Source of the DNA: Terriglobia bacterium
Lineage (GTDB): Bacteria > Acidobacteriota > Terriglobia > Terriglobales > Acidobacteriaceae
DNA length: 64,000 nucleotides
Assembly (NCBI GenBank): GCA_020073495.1
Contig: JAIQFD010000002.1
Span: forward strand, 186,001-250,000
Direction of reading: 5' to 3'
Shown: one piece after another, positions 43,783-52,811 of the stretch
How positions within the stretch are numbered: position 1 is the first letter of the stretch
Layout of the letters: every line of letters starts with the position of its first letter
Made by a program: the position numbers and the translations under genes
The notes under the pieces: generated by a model
Told to the model about the DNA's origin: nothing
Seen by the model: only the letters and a program-made list of their open reading frames with translations
Database searches by the model: none

Positions 43783-44691
43783 ATGGGGGTGTCGGTGCCT
43801 GTTCCGGCCATCGATTTCATGTACTACGTCGCGACCCGCGAGTTCATGGAGCAGTGGGACCGCGCCAAGCAGGGAGAGCTGGTCTGCCGCATGGAGAAGG
43901 CCATCGGCGGCCTGCCGCGCTACAACTCCATCGAGGAGATGATCGCGCTGATGGACGCGGCCGGCGTCGAGAAGGTCTTCATCGTGCAGTGCAAGATGTG
44001 GTCCTACTGGCGCAAGTGGATGTACATGGACACGCGCCTGGAGGACGTCCTCCAGTACACCCAGAAATATCCCGACCGCTTCGTCGGGCTGGCCGGCTAC
44101 AACCCGTTCCGCATCAAAGAGAGCCTGGCCGAGATCGAGATGTCGGTGCGCACCTGCGGCTTCAAGGGCGTGTACGTCCACATCTACGGCTTCGACATTC
44201 CCCTCAACGACGCCAAGATGTACCCGCTTTACGCCAAGTGCGTGGAACTGGGCGTTCCCGTCTCCCTGCAGGTGGGCCACGTGCTCGAGGCCATGCCCAG
44301 CGACTGCGCGCGCCCCATGCAACTGGATCGCATCGCCTGCGATTTCCCCGAACTGAAGATGGTCGGCGCGCACACCGGCTGGCCGTGGGTGGATGAGCTG
44401 CTCTCCGTCTGCTACAAGTGGGAGAACATCTGGTTCGGCGTCGATGCCTGGATGCCGAAGTACCTCTCCCCGCAGATCGTGCAGTTCATCAACAGCCGCC
44501 TGGGACGCGACCGCTGCCTCTGGGGCACCAACGGCCTGTCTTGGAAAGAATCTCTGCGGCAGGTCGACGAGCTGGGGCTGAAAGACGACGTCAAGCGCAA
44601 GCTGCTACATGACAACGCGGTCGAGCTGTTCGGGCTGGGAAAACCCGCGGCCGCAGTGACCGTAGAGACTGTCGGAGTCAGCAAAGCATGA
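43783..44691 (+). CDS. Amidohydrolase-fold protein lacking metal ligands
   Basis: A 302-residue TIM-barrel protein of the amidohydrolase-2 (ACMSD/COG2159) family. The overall pattern fits: a mid-protein VGLAGYNPF, then SLQVGH, MVGAHTGWPWVDELL and a C-terminal LWGTNGLSWKESL. The metal site does not. The N-terminal HxH normally seen after the first strand (IDxHxH) reads IDFMYYV, and the final Asp (GSD) is Asn (GTN). The two later histidines remain. It may bind no metal, or use a different one. It heads the operon ending with the benzoyl-CoA reductase-like genes and overlaps the SDR gene by 4 bp. It might act as a ring hydrolase or decarboxylase. The start could be a GTG at 43795, because the ATG has no ribosome site. 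Confidence 0.8.
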   Translation: MGVSVPVPAIDFMYYVATREFMEQWDRAKQGELVCRMEKAIGGLPRYNSIEEMIALMDAAGVEKVFIVQCKMWSYWRKWMYMDTRLEDVLQYTQKYPDRFVGLAGYNPFRIKESLAEIEMSVRTCGFKGVYVHIYGFDIPLNDAKMYPLYAKCVELGVPVSLQVGHVLEAMPSDCARPMQLDRIACDFPELKMVGAHTGWPWVDELLSVCYKWENIWFGVDAWMPKYLSPQIVQFINSRLGRDRCLWGTNGLSWKESLRQVDELGLKDDVKRKLLHDNAVELFGLGKPAAAVTVETVGVSKA

Positions 44692-45458
44692 GCCTGGTGG
44701 ACCTGGCAGGGAAGAGCGCTGTGGTGACCGGCGGGGCGCGAGGGATCGGCCGCGCCATCGTGCAGGTGCTTGCGGAGTGCGGCGCCGAGGTGATGATCGC
44801 CGATCTGCGCTTCGACGAAGCCGATACCGCGGCGCGCGAGATCGCAAGCGCCACCGGGCGGCGCGTGCTCGCCTGCGCGACCGATGTCACCAAACTGGAG
44901 CAGGTCCAGGCCATGCGCGACCAGGCCGTCGCGCAGTTGGGAAAGATCGACATCCTGGTGAACAACGCGGGATGGGACCGCATCCAGCCCTTCGTCAAGA
45001 CCACACCCGAGCTGTGGGAGCGCATCATCGCCATCAACTACAAGGGCGTGATCCACACCTGCTACGTGGTGCTGCCGCACATGCAATCGCGCAAGCAGGG
45101 AGCGATCGTCAACCTGAGCTCCGATTCGGCGCGCGTCGGTTCCCTCGGCGAGGCCATCTACTCCGGCGCCAAGGCGGCGATCGTCGCCTTTTCCAAGACG
45201 CTGGCGCGCGAGCATGCGCGCGACAACATCCGCGTCAACGTGGTTTGCCCCGGGCTGGTCGAGACCGGCTTGCTGACCGAGATGCGCGAGGACGAGTTCG
45301 CCTCGAAGATCCTGGGCTCCATCGTCAATGCCATTCCGCTTAAACGCTTCGCCGAGCCCTGCGAGATCGCGCCCCTGGTGGCGTTCCTCGCCTCGGACGC
45401 GGCGCGCTACATCACCGGACAGGTCACCAGCGTCAACGGCGGCCTGACCATGGTCTGA
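44688..45458 (+). CDS. BadH-like short-chain dehydrogenase
   Basis: A 256-residue classical SDR. The NAD(P) motif is TGGARGIG near residues 15-22, followed by ILVNNAGWD, the catalytic Ser in NLSSDSARVGS, YSGAKAAIVAFSKTLAREHA (Tyr and Lys) and GQVTSVNGGL. Stretches such as NNAGWDRIQPFVKT, SDSARVGSLGEA and AFSKTLAREHARDNI resemble my memory of BadH, the 2-hydroxycyclohexanecarboxyl-CoA dehydrogenase of Rhodopseudomonas. It should oxidise a hydroxy-acyl-CoA ring intermediate made after the reductase and hydration. It lies between the amidohydrolase-fold gene and the reductase genes. Confidence 0.88.
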   Translation: MSLVDLAGKSAVVTGGARGIGRAIVQVLAECGAEVMIADLRFDEADTAAREIASATGRRVLACATDVTKLEQVQAMRDQAVAQLGKIDILVNNAGWDRIQPFVKTTPELWERIIAINYKGVIHTCYVVLPHMQSRKQGAIVNLSSDSARVGSLGEAIYSGAKAAIVAFSKTLAREHARDNIRVNVVCPGLVETGLLTEMREDEFASKILGSIVNAIPLKRFAEPCEIAPLVAFLASDAARYITGQVTSVNGGLTMV

Positions 45459-45481
45459 CCGGAATAGAAGGGAAGGGTACC

Positions 45482-46654
45482 TTGAGCGCGACCGTGCCGT
45501 CGCTGGGGATAGAACGAACGTTCGATAGATACGCGGAGCTGATCCAGGACCTGAGCTTCCCCTCCGTCCGGCGTTGGAAGGACGAGAACCGGCGCCCGGT
45601 GATCGGCTACTTTCCCGTGTATGCGCCCCTGGAGCTGATCCACGCCTGCGGCATGCTGCCGGTGGGGCTCAACGGCGCGGGCGACCAACTCGACATCCAG
45701 CACGCCGACGCGCGCTTCGGCTCGTTCATCTGCTCCATCGTCAAGACCACGCTGGAGATGGGCCTGACCGGCCACCTCGACCTGTTCGACGGCCTGCTCT
45801 TCTCCTCCATCTGCGATTCGGCGCGCAACCTGGCCTTCGTGATGAAACGCAACTTCCCGCAGAAATTTGTGGAATTCCTGCACCTGCCGCATAACCCCTC
45901 GTCCCCCGCCAGCGCGGAATTCCTGTGTGCGGAATACGCACGCTTGCGGGAGGGCCTGGAGGCCGTGGGCGGAAGACGCGCGGACGACGCGGCGTTGTCA
46001 CAGGCGATCGCCCTCTACAACGAGAATCGCACGCTGACGCGGCAGCTCTACCGCTTCCGCTCCGAGAACCCTCACCGGCTACGCACATCGGACCTGTACG
46101 CCGTGGTGCGGGCCGGCAACTTCCTGCCCGTCGAGGAGCACAACGGCTGCCTGGCGCAAGCGCTGGCGGAAGCGGTCCAGAACGGCGCAAAGCCGCGGGA
46201 CAGCGTTCGCGTTTTGGTGGAAGGCTCGTTCTGCGAGCAGCCGCCGCTGCAACTGATCAAGCTGATCGAACAGGCGGGATGCTACGTGGTAGAGGACGAC
46301 TTCATCCTCGGCCCACGCTGGTTCACGGGAGACATTCCGAAGAGCGGAGACCCGCTCCTGGAGCTCGCCAAGAGCTACCTTGACCTGTCGGTGTATTCCT
46401 CCGTCCGCCACGATGCGCGCAAGCCCCGGCACAAGGAGCTGATCGCCAAGGCGAGGCGCAACCGCGCGCAAGCGGTGATCCTGCTGGTGGCGAAGTTCTG
46501 CGAGCCGGCCTACTTCGACTACGTGCTGTACAAGCGCGAACTGGAAGCCGCCGGCATCCCTCATCTTCTGGTCGAGTTCGAGGAAAAAATGTTCACCTTC
46601 GAGCGCCTCCAGAACGAGGTCGAGACCTTTGTGGAGTCGTTGCTGTTCGATTGA
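45482..46654 (+). CDS. bcrC: Benzoyl-CoA reductase-like subunit C
   Basis: A 390-residue protein of the HgdB/BcrC family, one of two subunits that hold the active-site [4Fe-4S] cluster. Cluster-type cysteines lie in ELIHACGMLPVGL, SSICDSARNL and GSFCEQPPLQLIKLIE. The stretches AVVRAGNFLPVEEHN and GCYVVEDDF are those I associate with BcrC/BadD/BzdN rather than with 2-hydroxyglutaryl-CoA dehydratase. The start is TTG at 45482 after GGAAGGG. A second copy of the operator palindrome lies in codons 11-15. It is 9 bp ahead of the B subunit gene. I expect reductive dearomatisation of an aryl-CoA; assignment as dehydratase is the alternative. Confidence 0.85.
   Translation: MSATVPSLGIERTFDRYAELIQDLSFPSVRRWKDENRRPVIGYFPVYAPLELIHACGMLPVGLNGAGDQLDIQHADARFGSFICSIVKTTLEMGLTGHLDLFDGLLFSSICDSARNLAFVMKRNFPQKFVEFLHLPHNPSSPASAEFLCAEYARLREGLEAVGGRRADDAALSQAIALYNENRTLTRQLYRFRSENPHRLRTSDLYAVVRAGNFLPVEEHNGCLAQALAEAVQNGAKPRDSVRVLVEGSFCEQPPLQLIKLIEQAGCYVVEDDFILGPRWFTGDIPKSGDPLLELAKSYLDLSVYSSVRHDARKPRHKELIAKARRNRAQAVILLVAKFCEPAYFDYVLYKRELEAAGIPHLLVEFEEKMFTFERLQNEVETFVESLLFD
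45512..45525. promoter_or_regulatory. Palindromic operator, copy 2 (inside bcrC)
   Basis: The same 14 bases GAACGAACGTTCGA as at 43766-43779, here inside the first codons of the C-subunit gene. Sites flanking a promoter by 1.7 kb could allow looping, or it may mark a second promoter ahead of the reductase genes. Confidence 0.45.
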
Positions 46655-46663
46655 GAGGAAAGT

Positions 46664-47938
46664 ATGACGCAGGCGCGAAGCGAGTACCGCGGGCAGATCC
46701 ACCAGAGACAGAAAGAGCTGATGCTGAAGTGGTACGAGCGCCTGGACGAGGCTGCGCGGACCGGCAGCCCGCCCACGGCCGCAATGATGATCTCCGGCAA
46801 TTGCGTCGAGCTGCTGGAGGGATTCGGCGCCGTGCCCCTCTATCCGGAGATCAACGCGCTGCAACTCGCCATCCGGCACCAGTCGCTCGAGCCGATCCTG
46901 GTAGCGGAGGAGCTGGGCTACGCCGCCGACAACTGCGCCTACGTGAAGGCCGACATCGGCGCCTACCTGAAGGGCCTGACCCCCGCCGATGGCAAGCTGC
47001 CGACGCCTTCGCTGGTGCTGTGCAACTTCGTCGGCTGCAACACCTACATCAAGTGGTTCGAGCACGTCGCGGAGCTGCAGGGCGCACCGTTGTACATGCT
47101 CGACGTGCCTTTCCTGCGGACCGACGAGCCGTCGCGGGCCGATATCGACTACGTTATCCGGCAACTGAAGGAAGTGGTGCAGCGACTGGAGGAGATCACC
47201 GGCCGAAAATTCGATTACGACCGTTTCCAGCAGGCCGTGCGCTGCTCCAGCCGGGTCGAGGATCTGTGGTCGAAGATCAAGCACCTGGCCCGCCTGACGC
47301 CCTCACCTTTCGACGCCTATTTCGACGCCATCACGCTCATGGGCCCGCTCTACGTGTACCGCGCCACGCCTGAGGGCGTGGAATTCTTCGAGATCGCGCT
47401 GAAGGAGATGGAAGAGAAGGTCGCCGGGGGGCAGGGCATCTACGACGCGGAGAAATTCCGCGTCGTGATCGAGGGCCCGCCGCCGTACCCGTATTTCCGC
47501 ACCTTCCGCGACATGTTCGCCAAGTGGAAGGCTTGCGCGGTGGCCTCGACCTATTCGACCGTCGGCGGGTTGTGGGAGTTCGGCGCTCGCCACGATCCCG
47601 AGCACCCCTTCGAGGCGGTCGCGCTGCACATGCTGGCGCAGAACGTCACCAACCGGAACTACCTGCAACGCTACGAGCAGATCCGGCGCTACGTCGAAGA
47701 GTGGAACGCGCACGGGCTGATCATCCACTTCGTGAAGAGCTGCCGGCTGTTCTCCGCGGGGCAGGGCGACATGCGCGACTACTTCACCAAGACGCTGGGC
47801 ATCCCCACCCTGTACCTGGAATCGGACCTGGAAGATCCGCGCTATTTCGCCGAGGCGCAGACCAGGAACCGCATTGATGCGTTCTTCGAGTCGCTGGAAC
47901 ATCAGCACCTGACGCGCATGCACCAAGAGGCCAGATGA
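46664..47938 (+). CDS. bcrB: Benzoyl-CoA reductase-like subunit B
   Basis: A 424-residue partner of subunit C, also of the HgdB family. Characteristic segments are [59 protein letters not shown] and [20 protein letters not shown]. These match the BcrB/BadE/BzdO type as I know it. Together B and C form the substrate and active-site module. The start follows GAGAGGAAAG. The stop overlaps the first activase start (ATGA). Confidence 0.87.
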   Translation: MTQARSEYRGQIHQRQKELMLKWYERLDEAARTGSPPTAAMMISGNCVELLEGFGAVPLYPEINALQLAIRHQSLEPILVAEELGYAADNCAYVKADIGAYLKGLTPADGKLPTPSLVLCNFVGCNTYIKWFEHVAELQGAPLYMLDVPFLRTDEPSRADIDYVIRQLKEVVQRLEEITGRKFDYDRFQQAVRCSSRVEDLWSKIKHLARLTPSPFDAYFDAITLMGPLYVYRATPEGVEFFEIALKEMEEKVAGGQGIYDAEKFRVVIEGPPPYPYFRTFRDMFAKWKACAVASTYSTVGGLWEFGARHDPEHPFEAVALHMLAQNVTNRNYLQRYEQIRRYVEEWNAHGLIIHFVKSCRLFSAGQGDMRDYFTKTLGIPTLYLESDLEDPRYFAEAQTRNRIDAFFESLEHQHLTRMHQEAR

Positions 47939-48780
47939 GATTCGCAGCCGGAGTGGACGTGGGTTCCACGCAAACCAAGTCGGTGATCATGCGCGATAAC
48001 GGCGACCGCGGCCCCGAGGTGGTGGCTCGCGCGCTGGTGGATACCGGCGCCAACGTGCAGAAGGCGGCAGAGCACGGCTTCCAACAGGCATGGCGCGACG
48101 CCGGCCTATCGCCACAGGATGTCGGTTTCGTGGTAGGCACCGGCTACGGACGGTACAAGATCACCTTCGGCAATGCGCAGATGACGGAGATCAGCTGCCA
48201 CGCTCGCGGGGCCCACTTCCTGTTTCCCGGTACGCGCACGGTGATCGACATGGGCGGACAGGACTCAAAAGCCATCAGCGTGGGCAAGGACGGCGAGGTG
48301 CTCGACTTTGTCATGAACGATAAGTGCGCCGCGGGGACCGGGCGCTTCCTGGCCAACGCGGCGGAGGTCATGGGGCTTTCGCTGGACGAGGTCGGGCCGA
48401 TGTCGCTGAAGGGCACCAAGCCGGTGAAGATCACGACGGTGTGCACGGTGTTCGTGGAGTCCGACATCCTGTCGTACCTGGCGCAGGAGAAAAAGGCGGA
48501 AGACATTCTGCGCGGCGTGAACCTGGCCATCGCCCGGCGGACGGTGTCGCTGGCCCGCCGCGTGCCCATCGAGCCGGACATCACCTTGACCGGAGGCGTA
48601 GCGAAGAACATAGGCATGGTCAAGGCGTTAGAGGAAGTCCTGAATGTAACGCTTCAAGTCAGCCCGGACGCGCATTTCGTGGGCGCCATCGGGGCCGCGC
48701 TGTTCGCGCTGGAGAAGATGGACCAGAGCTTCGAGACCGGCATTTGGAGGAGCGCGCATGCGACTGGTAGCGGGCATTGA
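47935..48780 (+). CDS. Benzoyl-CoA reductase-like ATP-hydrolysing activase subunit 1
   Basis: A 281-residue BcrA/BadF/HgdC-family ATPase of the ASKHA fold. Motifs are [12 protein letters not shown] (phosphate 1), [12 protein letters not shown] (phosphate 2) and [15 protein letters not shown] (adenosine). Two cysteines, in [12 protein letters not shown] and [11 protein letters not shown], would provide half of the [4Fe-4S] cluster that bridges the two activase subunits. ATP hydrolysis here drives electrons onto the B-C module. The length (281) fits the Azoarcus Bzd-type, in which both activases are small, rather than the Thauera type, whose BcrA has about 430 residues. Confidence 0.88.
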   Translation: MRFAAGVDVGSTQTKSVIMRDNGDRGPEVVARALVDTGANVQKAAEHGFQQAWRDAGLSPQDVGFVVGTGYGRYKITFGNAQMTEISCHARGAHFLFPGTRTVIDMGGQDSKAISVGKDGEVLDFVMNDKCAAGTGRFLANAAEVMGLSLDEVGPMSLKGTKPVKITTVCTVFVESDILSYLAQEKKAEDILRGVNLAIARRTVSLARRVPIEPDITLTGGVAKNIGMVKALEEVLNVTLQVSPDAHFVGAIGAALFALEKMDQSFETGIWRSAHATGSGH

Positions 48781-49579
48781 TATCGGGTCGGGGATCACCA
48801 AGGCAGTCGTTATCCAGGCGGATGGTGACGCGAGGCCGAGAGTGATCGGGCGGGGAACGGTAAAGACCGGGGTGCAGCTCGAGCGCGCCGCCCATGAGGC
48901 CCTGGAGCTGGCGTCGCAGCAGGCCGGGATCAAGCTGACCGAGGCCTACATCGCGACCACCGGCTTCGGCCGCTATGCCGCCTCCTTCCGCGACATCCAG
49001 ATCACCGACATCACCAGCGCCGCCCGGGGCGCTCGCTTCCTGGTCCCGCGGACCACGACCGTACTGGACATCGGCAGCCAGTCCACACGGGCCATCCGCC
49101 TGACCGAGGCCGGCCGTGTCGCGCAGTTCAAGAGCAACGACAAGTGCGCGGCGGGCTCGGGCAGTTTCATCGTGCGCGCCGCCAAATACCTGGAGATCCG
49201 CCTGGAGGACGTTGGCGAGCTGGCGGTAAAAGCGGAGAACCCGCAGCCCATCTCGAGCGTCTGCGCGGTGCTGGCGGAGAGCGAGATCATCAACCACGTC
49301 AGCGCGGGGGTGAGCGTGGAAGACATCGTGCGCGGCATCTACGATTCACTCGCCGACCGCGCCTCCCTGCTGCTGAGGCGTGTGGGCATGGGCAACGAGC
49401 TTACCTTCATCGGCGGCGTGGCCCGGCAGCGCGGGATGGTGAAGGCGCTGGAATCGCGCCTGGGCGTGCCCGTGCACGTGCCCGAGGGCAGCGATGAGGT
49501 CTGCGCCATCGGCGCCGCACTGCTTGGCCTGAAGCGTGTCGAATCACGCAAAGGAGAACCTGTTCCGGCCGGGCGGTGA
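48758..49579 (+). CDS. Benzoyl-CoA reductase-like ATP-hydrolysing activase subunit 2
   Basis: A 273-residue paralogue of the preceding activase, overlapping it by 23 bp with its own ribosome site (GGAGG). Motifs are [24 protein letters not shown] and [15 protein letters not shown]. Cluster cysteines lie in [12 protein letters not shown] and [12 protein letters not shown]. Two different activases forming a heterodimer distinguish benzoyl-CoA reductases from 2-hydroxyacyl-CoA dehydratases, which use a single homodimeric activator. The second phosphate motif reads DIGSQST instead of the usual DxGGQD, so the two ATP sites may differ in activity. Confidence 0.87.
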   Translation: MRLVAGIDIGSGITKAVVIQADGDARPRVIGRGTVKTGVQLERAAHEALELASQQAGIKLTEAYIATTGFGRYAASFRDIQITDITSAARGARFLVPRTTTVLDIGSQSTRAIRLTEAGRVAQFKSNDKCAAGSGSFIVRAAKYLEIRLEDVGELAVKAENPQPISSVCAVLAESEIINHVSAGVSVEDIVRGIYDSLADRASLLLRRVGMGNELTFIGGVARQRGMVKALESRLGVPVHVPEGSDEVCAIGAALLGLKRVESRKGEPVPAGR

Positions 49580-49621
49580 TCCGAGCGGCGCGTGCATGCC
49601 GCGCGATAAAATCGTCTGGCC

Positions 49622-50722
49622 ATGAATGTCGATCCGAACCAGGCCCGCGCCTGGACCCTTCCCTCGAACCTCTACACCGATCCCACCGTGCTTGCCGAGG
49701 AGAAAGACAAGATCTTCGCGCGCACGTGGCAGGTCGTCGGACACATCCGCCAGCTCGCGAATCCAGGCGACTACCTGACCACAGAACTGGTTGGAGAACC
49801 GCTGCTAGTCGTCCGCGACAACGCCGGAGAACTGCGCGCCTTTTACAACGTCTGCCGGCATCGCGCCGGACCGCCTGCGGAGGGCTGTGGTTCGCGCAAG
49901 GTCTTCCGCTGCGGCTATCACGGCTGGACCTACTCCCTCGAAGGGAAGCTGCTGAACGCGCCGGAGATGGAGGGCACCGAGAACTTTCGCCACGAGGAGA
50001 TCGGCCTAGTCCCGATCCGGGTCGAGGAGTGGTCGGGGCTGGTGTTCGTGAATCTTGACGACCGCTGTCCGTCGCTCGCGCACACTCTCGGCGAGCTGCC
50101 GCAGCAAGCGGCACGCTTCGGCTTCGATCGCATGCAGTTGTTCTATCGCCGCGATTACCTCATGGACTGCAACTGGAAGACCTACATCGACAACTTCCTC
50201 GAGGGATACCACTTGCCCAGCGTGCATCCCGGCCTGAACCGCGAGCTGGACTACGGCAATTACCTCACCGAGACCTGCGCCGGTTACTCGCGGCAACTGA
50301 GCCCCATCCGCGGGGCGGAAAATGCCGCCGACGGCCCGCGGCGATACCAGCAGCAATCGGGCAGCGATGTGGCCGAATACTTCTGGGTCTTTCCCAACTG
50401 GATGCTCAACTGCTACCCCGATAACGTCTCGCTCAACATCGTCCTCCCGCTTGGACCGGAGAAGTGCGTGGCGAAGTTCGAGTGGTGTTTTCCGGAGGAG
50501 ACGTTCGTGACCGGCCTGCCGCAGCAGACGGTGGAGTTCAGCGACTCAGTGCAGATGGAAGACGGGCACATTTGCGAGGTCGTGCAGAAGAACCTGCGCT
50601 CGCGCAGCTACCACCGCGGGCGGTACTCGGCGAAGCAGGAGAAATGCCTGCACCACTTCCACACCCTGTACGCGCAAATGATGGAGACACCGGTCGTCAA
50701 TCGCCAGCGGGCGGCGAAATAA
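49622..50722 (+). CDS. Rieske non-haem iron oxygenase, alpha subunit
   Basis: A 366-residue ring-hydroxylating-oxygenase-type alpha subunit. The Rieske [2Fe-2S] site is CRHRAG and CGYHGWTY (residues 78-106). The mononuclear iron site lies in DCNWKTYIDNFLEGYHLPSV with the following HPGL. The sequence resembles choline/carnitine-type monooxygenases (GbcA, CntA) at least as much as aromatic dioxygenases. No beta subunit or reductase is adjacent. It starts 42 bp after the activase genes and might be co-transcribed, although an O2-dependent enzyme behind an O2-sensitive reductase is unexpected. Confidence 0.88.
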   Translation: MNVDPNQARAWTLPSNLYTDPTVLAEEKDKIFARTWQVVGHIRQLANPGDYLTTELVGEPLLVVRDNAGELRAFYNVCRHRAGPPAEGCGSRKVFRCGYHGWTYSLEGKLLNAPEMEGTENFRHEEIGLVPIRVEEWSGLVFVNLDDRCPSLAHTLGELPQQAARFGFDRMQLFYRRDYLMDCNWKTYIDNFLEGYHLPSVHPGLNRELDYGNYLTETCAGYSRQLSPIRGAENAADGPRRYQQQSGSDVAEYFWVFPNWMLNCYPDNVSLNIVLPLGPEKCVAKFEWCFPEETFVTGLPQQTVEFSDSVQMEDGHICEVVQKNLRSRSYHRGRYSAKQEKCLHHFHTLYAQMMETPVVNRQRAAK

Positions 50723-50746
50723 CGCACTTCCTGGGCGGCTCCGATA

Positions 50747-52138
50747 TCAAGAGCCGGCGGTCTGCGTGGCTGGGGCAGGCGCTACAGCCGCCGCCGCAGT
50801 GCGGGCCTCCAGCTTCATGCGCATGCCATACTTCGGGCGCAGCGTGATCTGCGGCTGGATGGCGATGCGCTGGCCGGGGTCGAGCCGCATGCGCCACTGC
50901 TGCCCGATCGTGGCCAGCAGCAGCACACCTTCCATCCAGGCAAAGCCCTCGCCGATGCACTGGCGCGGACCGCCCCCGAAGGGAAAGTAAACGAACTTTG
51001 GCCGCGCCGATTTCTGCTCCGCCGTCCAGCGTTCGGGAAGAAACCTGTCCGGCTCAGGGAACCAGCGCACATCGCGGTTCATCAGATACTCGACCATGAG
51101 GAACAGGGTTTGCGGTGGGAATGTGTAGCGCCCGTAGCTGTACGGCTCAACATTGAGCCGCGCTACGCTCCATGCCGGAGGGTACAAGCGCATGGATTCC
51201 GACAGCACCATCTCCGTGTAGGGCAGGCGCGGATAATCGCCGGCTGTCGGCAACCGGCCAGCTAGCGCGCGATCCACTTCCTCGTGGAAGCGCTTCTCGG
51301 CCGCCGGATTCTGCGACAGCAGGTACCAGGTCCAGGTCAGCGCGTTCGCGGTCGTCTCGTGACCGGCCAGGAATATGGTGAGGCACTCGTCTCGCAATTG
51401 GGCGTCGGTCATGCCAGTGCCGTCGCCCTCGAAGTCGGTGGCGCTGAGCAGTATGGAGAGCAGGTCGCCGCGGTCCTCGCCGCGGGCGCGCCGTTCGTTA
51501 ATGATGCGGTACACGATGCGGTCAAGCCGCTCTCTCGCGCGCTCCATCCGCCGGACGGGCGGTAACGGCAACTTTTCCAGGTATTCGGAGAAGGGGAAGA
51601 GGAGAAACCCGAACAGTCCCATGATGTCGCTGAGCGCCGCGCCGATCTCTTCGGCGTCGCTCTCGACATCGGCGTCGAAGAGCGTGCGCGCGACGATGGC
51701 CAGTGTGAGGCGCATCATGGATTCGTGCATGTCGAGCGTGACGCCATCCTGCCAGCGGCTGCGGGCGCGGGCCGCGTAGGCAACCATCTTCTCCGCGTAA
51801 CCCGCGATGCGCTGGCGATGGAACGCCGGCTGCGCCAGGCGCCGTTGCCTCATGTGCAGGTCGCCCTCGCTGGTCAGCAGTCCTTCTCCCAGCAACCGCT
51901 TGGCCCGCTGCAGCACGCGTCCCTTGAAGAATTTGCGGTTGTTCGTGACCAGCACGTCCCTGATCATCTCGGGATCGCCGATCAGCACGATGCGCTGATT
52001 GCCTACGGTGAAGGAGGAGATGTCGCCGTACTCTCGCTGCACCTTGGCGAGAAATTTGAGCATGTCGCGGCGGAACGGAACCATGTTTGCACCGGGCAGC
52101 TTGGGTCGAGGCCCCGGCGGGTAGGCGTATCTGGACAT
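50747..52138 (-). CDS. Cytochrome P450
   Basis: A 463-residue P450 monooxygenase. The haem-binding loop is [15 protein letters not shown] with Cys near residue 394, the K-helix ExxR lies in [12 protein letters not shown] and the I-helix oxygen motif is [12 protein letters not shown]. The ATG at 52138 gives the usual Pro-rich N-terminus ([11 protein letters not shown]). There is no membrane anchor. Ferredoxin and reductase partners are not adjacent. It is the last gene of a minus-strand run after an FkbM methyltransferase and two M16 peptidases; the gap is 34 bp. The substrate is unknown. Confidence 0.94.
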   Translation of the reverse strand: MSRYAYPPGPRPKLPGANMVPFRRDMLKFLAKVQREYGDISSFTVGNQRIVLIGDPEMIRDVLVTNNRKFFKGRVLQRAKRLLGEGLLTSEGDLHMRQRRLAQPAFHRQRIAGYAEKMVAYAARARSRWQDGVTLDMHESMMRLTLAIVARTLFDADVESDAEEIGAALSDIMGLFGFLLFPFSEYLEKLPLPPVRRMERARERLDRIVYRIINERRARGEDRGDLLSILLSATDFEGDGTGMTDAQLRDECLTIFLAGHETTANALTWTWYLLSQNPAAEKRFHEEVDRALAGRLPTAGDYPRLPYTEMVLSESMRLYPPAWSVARLNVEPYSYGRYTFPPQTLFLMVEYLMNRDVRWFPEPDRFLPERWTAEQKSARPKFVYFPFGGGPRQCIGEGFAWMEGVLLLATIGQQWRMRLDPGQRIAIQPQITLRPKYGMRMKLEARTAAAAVAPAPATQTAGS

Positions 52139-52172
52139 CGGAGCTATTTCACCACAGGACGCGGGGAAGTGG

Positions 52173-52811
52173 TCACGGCGTGGCCAGCAGTTCGCCGGGC
52201 ACGAGTTCGCGCAGGTGGTAGCCAAGCCCGGTGAGCGTTCGCGTACAGCTCTCCCGCAGCGCAGCCCCGTGTGTAGAGAGGAAGATGGCCGGTCGTGTGT
52301 GCTCCAGCAGGCTGCGTCCGCCGGCGAGCACGGCCTCTTCCGCGCCTTCCACGTCGATCGTTACGACGTCAGGGGCAGGGAAGCGCTCGCCAAGTGCATC
52401 GAGCGTCGTCAGCCGGACAGTGATAGGACCCGTCGGCGAGAGATGGCCCACGCCCGAGCCGGCGCGATCATCGAAGCGTGCCTCGCCTTCGTGATCGCTG
52501 ACGGCGGTTTCCAGCACGGTAACGTTGTCCGCATGATTGAGTTGGATGTGACGCCGCAGCACAGAAAGGTTACGCGGCGAGGGCTCGAAAGCGATCACCC
52601 GGCCACTTGGCCCGGCCAACTGTGACGCCAGCAGGCTGTAATAACCGTAGTGCGCGCCCACGTCGTACACTACGGATCCCGGGCGCACCACTTGCTGAAA
52701 CGCCGCGGTCTGCTCCGGCTCGTAGGTTCCCATAAAGAAGTTGACGCGCGTGGCCACCAGCCACCGCATGCCCTTGAGCGGCCCCTTAAGGATCGGCAGC
52801 GAAAGGCTCAC
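52173..52811 (-). CDS. FkbM-family methyltransferase
   Basis: A 212-residue SAM-dependent methyltransferase of the FkbM family. Motif I is [17 protein letters not shown], motif II is [12 protein letters not shown], and the family hallmark [17 protein letters not shown] is present. FkbM enzymes mostly O-methylate sugars or small molecules. The start is GTG, overlapping the stop of the M16 gene by 4 bp (GTGA), so it is translationally coupled to a peptidase, which is unusual. Confidence 0.9.
   Translation of the reverse strand: MSLSLPILKGPLKGMRWLVATRVNFFMGTYEPEQTAAFQQVVRPGSVVYDVGAHYGYYSLLASQLAGPSGRVIAFEPSPRNLSVLRRHIQLNHADNVTVLETAVSDHEGEARFDDRAGSGVGHLSPTGPITVRLTTLDALGERFPAPDVVTIDVEGAEEAVLAGGRSLLEHTRPAIFLSTHGAALRESCTRTLTGLGYHLRELVPGELLATP

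Noticed and set aside
45482-49579. A 2-hydroxyacyl-CoA dehydratase rather than a benzoyl-CoA reductase
   Set aside because: Dehydratases use one homodimeric activator, but here two different activases are encoded, and the C/B stretches read like BcrC and BcrB. It remains the main alternative.
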